Notes: a model not told the origin generated them from the sequence alone. A DNA stretch of 14,966 nt from DATHYU01 sp033722675 (GCA_033722675.1 JAWVYO010000058.1:1-14966); one strand, 5' to 3'. Positions 1-8,460 are shown, counted from the first letter of the stretch. A program made the numbers and translations.

Positions 1-1
1 A

Positions 2-652
2 ACCGGCCTCGCCAGTCAGGGCGACCCCACCACCCGGACCGCCGTCTTCAACGTCGACCCCGGCGAGACCGTCACCTGCACCTACGTCCTCAGAGCGGAT
101 ACGTCGCCGACCCCGAACGAGCCAGGCACGGCGACGGGCGGTGGTGGAGGCGGCTCCCCCACCGGGGACGGCGACGCCGAGCCGGGTCGAGGCGTCGAAC
201 CGGAGGACGACGATGAACGGTTGCCGCTGCCCGACGTCCTTCCCGACGACACCGACGCCTCCGCGATCCCGAGATCTGGTCCCTGGTCGGTGACGCACGA
301 CGCCGGCGCCCTCGACTGCGGCGTCATCGTCAACGAGATCCCACCGTCGCCGCCGGAGCCGGGAACCATCGAGGCCTCCGACGACGGTCGACGCCTCGTG
401 GGCTCGGGCTTCTCGGGGGCGCCAGACCCCGCCACCGGAGGCGAAGGGCAGGTGGTGTCGGTGGAGTTCACCCGCTCCCCGGCGTCACCGGGGAGATACG
501 TGGGATCGTTCACCCAGGACGGACTCACCGTCGACTACGTGGCGCAGGTCATCACGTCCGAGTACCTGGTCGGCTACCTGTTCGGCTCCTTCAGCCGGAG
601 CGGCGTGACCTGCGAGCTCTACCGCCCCTACGTCCTCGAGTACGCCGGCTGA
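2..652 (+). CDS. C-terminal part of a secreted multi-domain protein (5' end outside window)
   Basis: This frame is open from base 2 to the TGA at 650-652, giving 216 residues with no start codon before a TTG at 221. The gene therefore most likely enters the window from the left. The first ~33 residues end in a GETVTCTYVL motif, the final strand typical of prealbumin-like/SpaA-like beta domains of bacterial surface proteins. A low-complexity linker follows, with a Gly6 run, acidic residues and Pro. A C-terminal domain of about 125 residues then begins near SGPWSVTHDAG. It has two cysteines (LDCGV near its start, VTCELY near its end) that could form a disulphide, and it looks beta-rich. It ends 4 bases before the convergent lipoprotein stop. 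Extracytoplasmic location is inferred from composition, because the signal peptide would lie outside the window. I do not recognise the C-terminal domain. Confidence 0.7.
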   Translation, partial: TGLASQGDPTTRTAVFNVDPGETVTCTYVLRADTSPTPNEPGTATGGGGGGSPTGDGDAEPGRGVEPEDDDERLPLPDVLPDDTDASAIPRSGPWSVTHDAGALDCGVIVNEIPPSPPEPGTIEASDDGRRLVGSGFSGAPDPATGGEGQVVSVEFTRSPASPGRYVGSFTQDGLTVDYVAQVITSEYLVGYLFGSFSRSGVTCELYRPYVLEYAG

Positions 653-656
653 GCCC

Positions 657-1184
657 CTAGGGAGCGATGGCGCGCAGCGGACTGGCGGCGATGGGGATCA
701 GGTCCTCGCCATAGGCGATGACCGACCACGTCATCCCCTCGACGACGCTCGGCCCTGGAGCGTCCTCCCGGATGCGGGGCTCACCCCCCACGGGCACGCC
801 GGTGGCCTCTCCTCGCCACACCCAGTAGACGCTCCCATCCGGGGCGTACAGATAGACCCCGTAGTGGTCCGCACCTTCCACCGGTTCCCATGCCAGCAGC
901 GGTCGAATGCCTCCGCCCGAATGCGCCGTGGTCTGCACGATCACCATGTCGAAGTCGCCGAAGTACGCCTCCACGGGCGCCGCGATCGTGGTCGTGGTGG
1001 ACGGGGCGGTCGTCGTGGGGGTCGCAGCCGTGGCCGTGGAGGCCCGGTCCTCGGCTGCCGTCGTGGTCGTCCCCACCGACGCCTCGGTGCTCGCCGTCGA
1101 CGTCGAGGAGGACGCAGCGTCGTCGGAGCACCCGGCCACCACGAACACCAGGAGGGACAGGAGCCATGCGAGCCGCGACCTCAT
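657..1184 (-). CDS. Lipoprotein with Thr-rich linker and FN3-like C-terminal domain
   Basis: The protein has 175 residues. It starts with a lipoprotein signal: MRSR, a hydrophobic stretch (LAWLLSLLVFVV) and lipobox VAGC, so Cys19 would be lipidated and anchored to the membrane. Residues ~20-70 are a Ser/Thr/Ala linker containing TTTT runs, a style common in Acidimicrobiia-type envelope proteins. The last ~100 residues (from about LAWEPVEGADHYGVYLY) resemble a fibronectin type III-like beta sandwich: Trp in the B strand, Tyr-x-Val-Tyr in the C strand, and MTWSVIAY later. The ATG is chosen because it gives a perfect lipoprotein signal, overlaps the preceding gene's stop as ATGA, and has GGAGGGG 4 bases upstream. 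A longer in-frame reading up to 1604 is low-complexity shadow. Function unknown; probably co-translated with the secreted protein upstream. Confidence 0.85.
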   Translation of the reverse strand: MRSRLAWLLSLLVFVVAGCSDDAASSSTSTASTEASVGTTTTAAEDRASTATAATPTTTAPSTTTTIAAPVEAYFGDFDMVIVQTTAHSGGGIRPLLAWEPVEGADHYGVYLYAPDGSVYWVWRGEATGVPVGGEPRIREDAPGPSVVEGMTWSVIAYGEDLIPIAASPLRAIAP

Positions 1185-2434
1185 GCGTCCCCTCCGGGTG
1201 CGGCTTCCTGCCAGGAGTCGTCGCCGATGTTGTGCTCGTAGGTCGCCCGGGCGTCGAAGACGTGCCCGTTGACGGTCAGCTCCCAGCCCATGGCCGCGGC
1301 GGTGGCCATGACCACCTTCGTCTCGTCGTTGACGAGCGGGAGCCCGTCCTCGGGATCGGCGTTGCGAGCGAGGATCTCCTCGGCCGCCTCCTGGAGGGCG
1401 AACTCCGCCTCGAGGGCCTCCGCCGGGTTCGGAGCCCCGGGCCCGAGTGCACCGGATCGGGCGGCGACGTGCACCAGGTGCTGCCAGGCCGCGCCCGTGA
1501 GACCGTCGAGCCCCGACGCGCCGATCGCGAGGTTCTGGATCACGAACGTCAGGCCGTTCACGAAGATCTCGACGTTGTCGGGCCCGAACAGCCGCTGCTC
1601 GCACTCGTCGAGGTTGCGGAGCAGGTTCAGCAGCCTCTCCGTCCGATCGAGGAGGTCCAGCACCTGATCCGTCTGCCAGTTCGGGTACTGGTCGGTGAAG
1701 GCGTTGTACTCCTGGAGCAGCTCGGCGGACATCTGCAGCAGCGGGCTCTGCGTCTCGGGGAGCTCTCCCTCCCCCCGGGCTGCTTCGAGGAGCTCCGACA
1801 TGTTCTCGTTGATCTCCTCGGTCTCCCGGAAGGCCATGAAGAACCCGTCGAAGTCGACACGGAATCCCTGCTCCTCGAACTCCTGCTCGATGGCGAAGGC
1901 CCAGTCACCGTAGGCCTCGTTGCACGTGGTGGCCCGCACATCCACCTCGAGGGTGGGGATCGGCGTGGTGTTGTCGACCGGGTAGGAGACCTCGCGTCCC
2001 CCGGCCGTGACCCGAGCGGTGCCGGTCGTGTGCGTGGAGCCGTCGAGGACGAGGCGGGAGTTGGTGCCCGACACCGGCCCGCTCCCGTCGAAGGTGAGGT
2101 CGCCGACCGCCTCGATGTTGCGCCCCTCGATGGTCCCCGAGAGCGTGTAGGTCGCCTCGCCGCCGTGCCGCCACTCTCCGACCACCTCGCCGGGATCGTC
2201 GAGCACCGCGAACCGGAACTCTGCAGGAACCGTCCCCCGCCATTCCAGCGGCACCCCGGGGAGCGCCTCGATCACCGCGACGCCGCTCGCCTCGGCACTC
2301 CCCTCCCAGTCGCCGATGCTCAGGCCTTGATCCGCGTCCTCCTGGGCGGAGGCACCGGGCACCACTGCTGCCCCGAGCAGCAGCACGAGGACGAGGAGGG
2401 CGGTCCCGGTCCGGCGGGTGTCGACGTGGTCCAC
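1181..2434 (-). CDS. Secreted protein of unknown function
   Basis: With the GTG at 2434 the product has 417 residues. It begins with a signal peptide: DTRR, a hydrophobic core (ALLVLVLLLGAAVV) and an ASA cleavage site near residue 30, before QEDAD. The mature part starts with ~140 residues that look beta-rich, with many Gly/Thr and short alternating strands. It continues as a helix-rich region with acidic amphipathic stretches (for example LLDRTERLLNLLRNL). Two cysteines (TTCNEAYGDW and DECEQRLF) could form a disulphide. I recognise no family. An upstream GTG at 2476 would overlap the pyrF stop as GTGA but adds 14 residues (VSIVFFADSGRFAA) to the n-region and has no nearby ribosome site. The 2434 start gives a normal signal peptide and lies 7 nt after a -10-like TAGGTT. 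Its stop overlaps the lipoprotein start by 4 nt. Confidence 0.75.
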   Translation of the reverse strand: MDHVDTRRTGTALLVLVLLLGAAVVPGASAQEDADQGLSIGDWEGSAEASGVAVIEALPGVPLEWRGTVPAEFRFAVLDDPGEVVGEWRHGGEATYTLSGTIEGRNIEAVGDLTFDGSGPVSGTNSRLVLDGSTHTTGTARVTAGGREVSYPVDNTTPIPTLEVDVRATTCNEAYGDWAFAIEQEFEEQGFRVDFDGFFMAFRETEEINENMSELLEAARGEGELPETQSPLLQMSAELLQEYNAFTDQYPNWQTDQVLDLLDRTERLLNLLRNLDECEQRLFGPDNVEIFVNGLTFVIQNLAIGASGLDGLTGAAWQHLVHVAARSGALGPGAPNPAEALEAEFALQEAAEEILARNADPEDGLPLVNDETKVVMATAAAMGWELTVNGHVFDARATYEHNIGDDSWQEAAPGGDA

Positions 2435-2441
2435 GGCCGCG

Positions 2442-2469
2442 AACCTACCGCTGTCCGCGAAGAAGACAA
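2442..2469 (-). promoter_or_regulatory. Possible promoter for a leaderless transcript of the secreted-protein gene
   Basis: On the minus strand TTGTCT (2469-2464) and TAGGTT (2447-2442) are separated by 16 nt. TAGGTT fits the actinobacterial TANNNT -10 pattern. Seven bases later comes the GTG at 2434, exactly where a transcript would start, as expected for the leaderless mRNAs common in Actinobacteria. The -35 match is weak and the element overlaps the end of pyrF. A chance occurrence is quite possible. Confidence 0.3.
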
Positions 2470-2472
2470 TGC

Positions 2473-3159
2473 TCACCGCAGCGAATCGGCCAGGTCCTCC
2501 ACCGCAGCGACCGGGTCCTCCGCGCGCGTGATCGGCCGTCCGACGACGAGGTAGGTGGCGCCCCGTTCCATCGCCTCCGCCGGGGTCGCCACCCGCGCCT
2601 GATCGTCACCGCCGGCCGTCCCGGCGGGTCGCACACCCGGAGTCACCCGGTCGAGGCCGGGCGCCACCTCGGCGACCACACCGAGCTCCCGGGGGGAGCA
2701 GACGACACCCTCGGCGCCGGCCGCCGCGGCGATCTTCGCCAGACGTGAGGTGAGCTCGCCCGGCGTCCGGCCGAAGGCCGCCGCCGTCGCCGCCTCGTCG
2801 AGCGAGGTGAGGACGGTGACCCCGAGGATCCCTCCCCGCCCCCGGGAGCCCTCACGGAGCCCCGCCACGGCCGCCTCCAGCATCGCCTGCCCCCCGGATG
2901 CGTGGGCTGTCACCCAGCGCGCCCCGTACTCGCCGAGGCGGCGGGCGGCGGTCTCGACCTGGCTGGGGATGTCGTGGAGCTTGGCGTCGGCGAAGACCGG
3001 ACCGATGGACGCCAGTGCGCCGACGAGCGCCGGGCCGGGCCCGTGGAGGAGGCCCAGTCCGACCTTGAAGCCCGCCACCCGGCCCTCGAGCGAGCGGGCC
3101 ATCGCCACCGCCTCCTCGGCAGAACCCAGGTCGAGCGCCACGATGATCGGAGGACTCAC
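2473..3159 (-). CDS. pyrF: Orotidine 5'-phosphate decarboxylase
   Basis: This enzyme converts OMP to UMP, the last step of de novo pyrimidine synthesis. The 228 residues match the usual size of the short (group I) family. Visible motifs are VALDLG at 7-12 (Asp10), FKVG with Lys32, and the catalytic FADAKLHDIP at 56-65, which supplies the Asp58-Lys60-Asp63 charge network. Also present are GVTVLTS at 113-119, TPGVRP at 173-178 and the phosphate-gripping VVGRPIT with Arg208. The GTG start is chosen because it overlaps the pyrD stop as GTGA, matching the pattern of the operon, and places IIVALDLG at the usual distance from the N-terminus. Another GTG one codon upstream is possible. It is the last recognisable pyrimidine gene of the operon. 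Confidence 0.97.
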   Translation of the reverse strand: MSPPIIVALDLGSAEEAVAMARSLEGRVAGFKVGLGLLHGPGPALVGALASIGPVFADAKLHDIPSQVETAARRLGEYGARWVTAHASGGQAMLEAAVAGLREGSRGRGGILGVTVLTSLDEAATAAAFGRTPGELTSRLAKIAAAAGAEGVVCSPRELGVVAEVAPGLDRVTPGVRPAGTAGGDDQARVATPAEAMERGATYLVVGRPITRAEDPVAAVEDLADSLR

Positions 3160-4064
3160 CACGACACCATGGTCCCGACGAGGTCCGCGACGTCGGCGAC
3201 GCCGTGGGCCTCCATCCACCCCTCCAGCTCCCGGACGATCCGACGACCGGCATCCGGCTCGGCGAAATGGACGGTTCCCGCCTCGACCGCCGCCGCCCCG
3301 GCCACGAGGTACTCCACGACGTCCTCGCCGGTCCGGACCCCGCCGCAGGCCACCACGGGGAGGTCCGGGACCCGCGCTCGCACCTCGAGCACGCATCGCA
3401 TGGCGATGGGCTTGACGGGGATGCCCGAGTAGCCGCCGATCCTGCCGGTGAGGACGGGGCGTCGATGCTCGATGTCGATGGCAGCGCCCCACACGGTGTT
3501 GGCCACCACCGCGAAATCGGCGCCGGCCTCCGCACACGCGGCGGCGATCTCGCCGATCCGTTCGCTGTTCGGCGAGAGCTTCGCCCCCACGGGGACATCC
3601 GTCGCCGCCCGCACCGCTTCGACGACCGTGGACGACGCGACCGGGTCGAGGGCGAACATGCCGCCGTCCTCCAGGTTCGGGCAGGACAGGTTCACCTCCA
3701 CCGCCGTCACCCCCGCCTCCCCGAGCCGGGCCGCCACCTCGGCGAACTCGTCCGGTGACTCGCCCACCGCCGAACCCCACACGTCGACGTCCAGATCCGA
3801 CAGTCTCGGTGCGACGTCGGCCACCCACGCATCGATGCCCGGGTTCTGGATGCCGATGCCGTTCAGCATCCCGAACTCCGTGGGAGCCAGCCGGGGCGCG
3901 GGCCGCCCCGGCCACGGCGTGCCGCTCACGGACTTGGCCACCGCCGCACCGTAGGGCCGCAGGTCGGCGACGGTGGCCCACTCGTAGACCGACCCGACCG
4001 TGCCCGCCGCGGCGACGAGCGGGGTCCGCAGCCGCATCGGCCCGACGTCGACCGCCAGACTCAC
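3156..4064 (-). CDS. pyrD: Dihydroorotate dehydrogenase, class 1B-like
   Basis: This FMN enzyme oxidises dihydroorotate to orotate. The 302 residues match the soluble class 1 length, with no membrane-targeting N-terminal helix as in class 2. The key motif VNLSCPNLEDGG at 124-135 has Cys128 as catalytic base, where class 2 has Ser. It is followed by KLSPN at 162-166, ANTVWG at 188-193, and GGYSG plus VKPIA at 210-221, all arranged as in class 1B. GMLNGIGIQNPG at 65-76 is the substrate loop. The usual KTxT preceding it reads KSVS here. Class 1B enzymes normally work with PyrK, an FAD/2Fe-2S electron-transfer subunit usually encoded next door, but carB and pyrD overlap by 4 nt (GTGA) and no pyrK lies in the window. 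The GTG at 4064 is supported by that overlap. Confidence 0.96.
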   Translation of the reverse strand: MSLAVDVGPMRLRTPLVAAAGTVGSVYEWATVADLRPYGAAVAKSVSGTPWPGRPAPRLAPTEFGMLNGIGIQNPGIDAWVADVAPRLSDLDVDVWGSAVGESPDEFAEVAARLGEAGVTAVEVNLSCPNLEDGGMFALDPVASSTVVEAVRAATDVPVGAKLSPNSERIGEIAAACAEAGADFAVVANTVWGAAIDIEHRRPVLTGRIGGYSGIPVKPIAMRCVLEVRARVPDLPVVACGGVRTGEDVVEYLVAGAAAVEAGTVHFAEPDAGRRIVRELEGWMEAHGVADVADLVGTMVSW

Positions 4065-7000
4065 GGGTGGCGGGCCTGCAGCGACTGGACGGTCGTGACG
4101 CCCTCCCGTCCCGCCTGCAGCGCCCGAGCCACCGCCCCGCCGCCCTGGACGGTGGTGACACACGGGATGCCCGCCTTGCGGGCGGCCCGGCGGATGAGGC
4201 TTCCGTCGCCTCGCGCCCGGCGTCCGCGCGGCGTGTTCACGACCATGTCGATCTTGCCTTCCTCGATGAGGCGGACCGGGTCCCACGGACCTTCTCCGAC
4301 CTTGTCGACGTGCGCTGCCGGGATGCCACGCGCCGCCAGGAACTCGGCGGTCCCGCCGGTCGCCAGGACGCGGAACCCGAGATCGACGTAGCGGCGGGCC
4401 ACGTCGACGCCGTACTCCTTGTCGCGGTCCGACAGCGAGATGAACACCGTGCCGCCCTCGGGGATGCGGTGGCCGGCGCCGAGGAGGGCTTTGGCGTAGG
4501 CGGTGCCGAAGTCGGGGGCGATGCCCATGACCTCGCCGGTGGCCCGCATTTCGGGGCCGAGGAGGCCTTCTTCGGCGGGGAAGCGGTTCCAGGGGAGGAC
4601 GGCTTCCTTGACGGCGACGAAGCCGTCGGCGCGGGAGGCGGGGACGAGCCCGTCGCCGCGGAGGGCGTCGATGGTGTCGCCCATCATGACCCGGGTGGCG
4701 ATGCGGGCGAGGGGGACGCCGGTGGCCTTGGCGATGAAGGGCACCGTGCGCGAGGCCCGGGGGTTGGCCTCGAGGACGAAGACCTCGTCGCCCCGGACGG
4801 CGAACTGGATGTTGATGAGGCCCCGGACGCCGAGCCCGCGAGCGAGGTCGGCCGTGTGTCCGAGGATGCGCTTCTGCGCCTCCTCGGAGATCCCGTGGGG
4901 CGGGACGACGCAGGCGGAATCGCCGGAGTGGACGCCGGCTTCCTCCACGTGTTCCATGATGCCGCCGACGAGGAGTTCGTGGCCGTCGAAGACGGCGTCG
5001 ACGTCGACCTCGGCGGCGGCTTCGAGGAAGCGGTCGATGAGGACGGGAGAGGCGTTGAGGTCGACCTCGGACCCTGCGGCGGCGCCGTAGAGGTCCTTGA
5101 GGTAGGCGTCGAGCTCGTCGGCGGTGTAGACGACCCGCATGGCGCGTCCGCCGAGGACGTAGGAGGGGCGGACGAGCACCGGGAAGCCGACACGATCGGC
5201 GACGTCGGCGGCCTCCCCGAGGGAGGTGGCGGTGCCGTGGGGTGGTTGGGGGACGCCGAGCTCGCGGCAGAGGGCGGAGAACCGTTCGCGGTCTTCGGCG
5301 ATGTCGATGGCGTCGGGGGGTGTGCCCGCAATGGGATGGCCGGCGGCGTCGAGCGCGCGGGTGAGGTTGAGGGGGGTCTGGCCGCCGAGCTGGACGATCA
5401 CGGCGACGGGGCGTTCGGCCGCCGCGACGGCGAGGACGTCTTCGTCGGTGAGGGGTTCGAAGTAGAGGCGGGCGGAGGTGTCGTAGTCGGTGGAGACGGT
5501 CTCGGGGTTGCAGTTGACCATGACGGGTTCGTAGCCGGCGTCGGCGAGCGCCATGGCGGCGTGCACGCAGGAGTAGTCGAACTCGATGCCCTGCCCGATG
5601 CGGTTGGGGCCCGATCCCAACACGATGACGGTGCGGTTACCGGGGGCCGGCGCTTCGTCCTCTTCTTCGAAGGTGCCGTAGAAATAGGGGGTCTGGGCTT
5701 CGAACTCCGCGGCGCAGGTGTCGACGGTCTTGAAGGTCGTCTCGATCCCCCCATCGCGGCGGCGGGTCCGCACGTCGGTGGGGTCGACGTCCCACAGGTG
5801 GGCGAGCTGACGGTCGGAGAACCCGAGCCGCTTCGCCCGCCGCAGGTCGGCGCCGTCGGGTCCGGTGGCTTCGAGGGCCTGGCGTTCCTCGACGATCTCG
5901 GCCATCTGGTCCACGAACCAGGGGTCGATCATGCTGCCCCGGGCCACGGCGTCGACGCCCATGCCCCGCCGCAGCGCCTCACCGACGTGGAAGATCCGCT
6001 CGGGGGTGGGGACCCCGATCGCGGCGGTCAGCTCTTCGTCCGACATCGCCTGAAGCGCCGCCTCGCCGGCGTCGGCGTTCAGGCCCGCCCGGCCGGTCTC
6101 GAGGCTCCGCAGCGCCTTCTGGAGCGCCTCGGGGAAGGTGCGGCCGATCGCCATGGCCTCGCCCACCGACCGCATCATCGTCCCCAGCACCGGCGGCGTG
6201 TTCGGGAACTTGGCGAAGTCGAAGCGGGGCACCTTCACCACCACGTAGTCGAGGGCCGGCTCGAACGACGCCGGTGTCGCACCGGTGATGTCGTTGGCGA
6301 CCTCGTCGAGGGTGTAGCCGACGGCGAGACGCGCCGCGATCTTGGCGATCGGGAACCCCGTCGCCTTCGACGCCAACGCAGACGACCGGCTGACACGGGG
6401 GTTCATCTCGATGACGATCCGCCGCCCCGTCTCGGGGTCCACCGCGAACTGCACGTTCGAGCCGCCCGTCTCCACCCCGATGATGCGGAGGATCCGAAGC
6501 GCCTCGTCGCGCATCTCCTGGTACTCGCGGTCCGACAGCGTCATCGCCGGCGCCACGGTGATCGAGTCCCCCGTGTGCACACCCATCGGATCGAGGTTCT
6601 CGATCGCGCACACGATCACGCCGTTGTCGTTGCGGTCACGCATGACCTCGAGCTCGAACTCCTTCCAGCCCACGACGCTCTCCTCGACCAGGACCTCCCC
6701 CACCGGCGACGCCTCGATCCCCGCCGCCACGATCTGCTCCAGCTCCTCGCGATCCGCCGCGGTACCCGTCCCACCGCCACCGAGGATGTAGGAGGGACGC
6801 ACCATCACCGGATACCCCACCTCCGACGCGGCCGCCACCGCCTCGGAAACACTGCGGCAGTAGCGGCCCGACGGCGTCCCCAGCCCCGCCTCCTCCATGA
6901 GCCGGGCGAACTTCTCCCGATTCTCCGCCGCCTCGATCGCCTCCACGCTCGCCCCGATCAGCTCCACACCCAGCCGCTCGAACGCCCCCCGGCGCCCCAG

Positions 7001-7303
7001 TTCCGCCGTGACGTTCAACGCCGTCTGCCCGCCCAGCGTCGGCAGCACCGCGTCCGGACGCTCCTTGGCGATCACCGCCTCCACCACCTCGGGCGTGATC
7101 GGCTCCACATACGTGGCGTCCGCGAACTCCGGATCCGTCATGATCGTCGCCGGGTTCGAGTTCACCAGCACCACCCGATACCCCTCCTCGGCCAGCACCC
7201 GGATCGCCTGCGTCCCCGAATAATCGAACTCACAGGCCTGACCGATCACGATCGGCCCCGACCCGATCACCAGGATCGACTCCAGATCGTCCCGACGCGG
7301 CAT
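4061..7303 (-). CDS. carB: Carbamoyl-phosphate synthase large subunit
   Basis: This subunit makes carbamoyl phosphate from bicarbonate, 2 ATP and ammonia channelled from CarA. At 1080 residues it is full length. The two ATP-grasp halves are obvious from their paralogous openings: SGPIVIGQACEFDYSG near residue 15 and SGPNRIGQGIEFDYSC near 560. LGGQTALN and LGGQTPLN are equivalent motifs in each half. An oligomerisation region joins them (~400-550). From about residue 950 an MGS-like allosteric domain follows (VFISLSDRDKE, LATGGTAEFLAARGI, VNTPRG), the site where UMP and ornithine act in well-studied homologues. The ATG shares one base with the carA stop (TGATG). The longer in-frame reading to 7558 overlaps carA and is rejected. 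Third-position base preference flips from G-rich in the 5' half to C-rich in the 3' half, described separately. Confidence 0.98.
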   Translation of the reverse strand: MPRRDDLESILVIGSGPIVIGQACEFDYSGTQAIRVLAEEGYRVVLVNSNPATIMTDPEFADATYVEPITPEVVEAVIAKERPDAVLPTLGGQTALNVTAELGRRGAFERLGVELIGASVEAIEAAENREKFARLMEEAGLGTPSGRYCRSVSEAVAAASEVGYPVMVRPSYILGGGGTGTAADREELEQIVAAGIEASPVGEVLVEESVVGWKEFELEVMRDRNDNGVIVCAIENLDPMGVHTGDSITVAPAMTLSDREYQEMRDEALRILRIIGVETGGSNVQFAVDPETGRRIVIEMNPRVSRSSALASKATGFPIAKIAARLAVGYTLDEVANDITGATPASFEPALDYVVVKVPRFDFAKFPNTPPVLGTMMRSVGEAMAIGRTFPEALQKALRSLETGRAGLNADAGEAALQAMSDEELTAAIGVPTPERIFHVGEALRRGMGVDAVARGSMIDPWFVDQMAEIVEERQALEATGPDGADLRRAKRLGFSDRQLAHLWDVDPTDVRTRRRDGGIETTFKTVDTCAAEFEAQTPYFYGTFEEEDEAPAPGNRTVIVLGSGPNRIGQGIEFDYSCVHAAMALADAGYEPVMVNCNPETVSTDYDTSARLYFEPLTDEDVLAVAAAERPVAVIVQLGGQTPLNLTRALDAAGHPIAGTPPDAIDIAEDRERFSALCRELGVPQPPHGTATSLGEAADVADRVGFPVLVRPSYVLGGRAMRVVYTADELDAYLKDLYGAAAGSEVDLNASPVLIDRFLEAAAEVDVDAVFDGHELLVGGIMEHVEEAGVHSGDSACVVPPHGISEEAQKRILGHTADLARGLGVRGLINIQFAVRGDEVFVLEANPRASRTVPFIAKATGVPLARIATRVMMGDTIDALRGDGLVPASRADGFVAVKEAVLPWNRFPAEEGLLGPEMRATGEVMGIAPDFGTAYAKALLGAGHRIPEGGTVFISLSDRDKEYGVDVARRYVDLGFRVLATGGTAEFLAARGIPAAHVDKVGEGPWDPVRLIEEGKIDMVVNTPRGRRARGDGSLIRRAARKAGIPCVTTVQGGGAVARALQAGREGVTTVQSLQARHP

Positions 7304-8460
7304 CAGCCCCCACCCCCGATCAGACCCGCGAACCGATCGAACAGATGATCCGCGTCGTTGGGCCCCGGCGCCGCCTCGGGGTGGTACTGCACCGAGAACG
7401 CCGCCACATCCACACACCGCAGCCCCTCCAACGTCCCGTCGTTGAGGTTCTGATGCGTCGGCACCACCGGCCCGAACGCCGTCTCCACCCGCTCGGGCAG
7501 CAACTCCGCGCCCGGCACCCCCACCCGCTGGGGCGGCTCCCCGCCCGCCAGCGACCACAGATCCACCGCGAACCCGTGGTTCTGCGACGTGATCTCCACC
7601 ACCCCATCCGACATCCGCCGCACCGGATGATTCCCCCCGTGATGCCCGAACGGCAGCTTGAACGTCCGCGCCCCCAACGCCAGCCCCAGCACCTGATGCC
7701 CCAGACAGATCCCGAACACCGGCACCTCCCCCACCAGCCCCCGCACCGTCTCCGTCGGACCCACCAGCGGCTCCGGATCACCCGGACCGTTGGACACGAA
7801 CACCCCATCGGGCCGCATCGCCACGATGTCGGCCGCCGACGTCCCCGGCGGCACCACCGTCACGTCCAACCCCCGCTCCGACAACCGCCGCAGGATGTCC
7901 CGCTTGATCCCCAGATCCACCGCCACCACATGCCCCACCGACGCACCCGCAGCAGCCACCTCATACGGCTCCCGCGTCGCCACCCCCGACGCCAGATCCC
8001 GACCCGCCATCGACGGCGCAGACGCCGCCACCTCCACCAACTCCGCCTCCCCCACACCCGAACCGATCGCCGCCGGCATCGCCCCATGCGACCGGATGTG
8101 ACGCGTCAACCGCCGCGTGTCCACATCCGACAACGCCACCACCCCCCGCTCCCGCAACCACGCCCCGAACGACCCCTCCGACCGCCACGACGAATCCCGA
8201 CGCGACATCGACCGCACCACGAACCCCGCACACGCCGGACCCGCCGACTGATCGTCCACCCCCGCCACCCCGTAATTCCCGATGTGCGGCGCCGTCATCG
8301 TCACGATCTGCCCCGCATACGACGGATCCGTCACCACCTCCTGATAGCCCGTCATCGACGTCGTGAACACCACCTCACCCGACGCCACCCCATCCGCACC
8401 CACCGACGACCCCCCGAACACCGTCCCATCCGCCAACACCAACAGACCACGCTCACTCAC
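7303..8460 (-). CDS. carA: Carbamoyl-phosphate synthase small (glutaminase) subunit
   Basis: This subunit hydrolyses glutamine and passes ammonia to CarB. The 385 residues match the usual size. The N-terminal CarA domain starts at LLVLADGTVFGG and includes SMTGYQEV and DPSYAGQIV. The class I glutamine amidotransferase domain carries the catalytic triad: Cys252 in GICLGHQ, with His360 and Glu362 in YHPEA. SNGPGDP and SQNHGFAV are further family motifs. Two adjacent GTG codons could start it. The one at 8460 overlaps the pyrC stop as GTGA; the one at 8463 adds one residue. AAGGTGG just upstream can serve either. Codons end in G far more than in most neighbours (GGG, CTG, GTG, CGG), so the complementary strand shows a long spurious open frame. 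Confidence 0.97.
   Translation of the reverse strand: MSERGLLVLADGTVFGGSSVGADGVASGEVVFTTSMTGYQEVVTDPSYAGQIVTMTAPHIGNYGVAGVDDQSAGPACAGFVVRSMSRRDSSWRSEGSFGAWLRERGVVALSDVDTRRLTRHIRSHGAMPAAIGSGVGEAELVEVAASAPSMAGRDLASGVATREPYEVAAAGASVGHVVAVDLGIKRDILRRLSERGLDVTVVPPGTSAADIVAMRPDGVFVSNGPGDPEPLVGPTETVRGLVGEVPVFGICLGHQVLGLALGARTFKLPFGHHGGNHPVRRMSDGVVEITSQNHGFAVDLWSLAGGEPPQRVGVPGAELLPERVETAFGPVVPTHQNLNDGTLEGLRCVDVAAFSVQYHPEAAPGPNDADHLFDRFAGLIGGGG

Noticed and set aside
655..662. Palindrome CCCTAGGG between convergent genes as a bidirectional terminator
   Set aside because: Only 8 bases with no loop or T-tract on either side. It is formed by the lipoprotein stop codon context.
1184..1604. Longer start for the lipoprotein gene
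   Set aside because: The extra residues are Arg/Gly shadow of the upstream gene and would bury the lipobox in the middle of the protein.
890..2554. 554-codon open frame on the plus strand
   Set aside because: Antisense to the lipoprotein and secreted-protein genes, which have signal sequences and coupled starts. The plus-strand product shows no recognisable fold.
3755..7348. 1197-codon open frame on the plus strand
   Set aside because: Lies antisense to carB and pyrD, whose motifs are unambiguous. The translation is low-complexity (Gly/Asp/Val then Arg/His/Pro), the complement of GC-rich codons.
7304..7558. N-terminal extension of carB
   Set aside because: Would overlap carA by 255 bases. 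CarB family proteins start just before the SGPIVIGQ motif, as the ATG at 7303 does.
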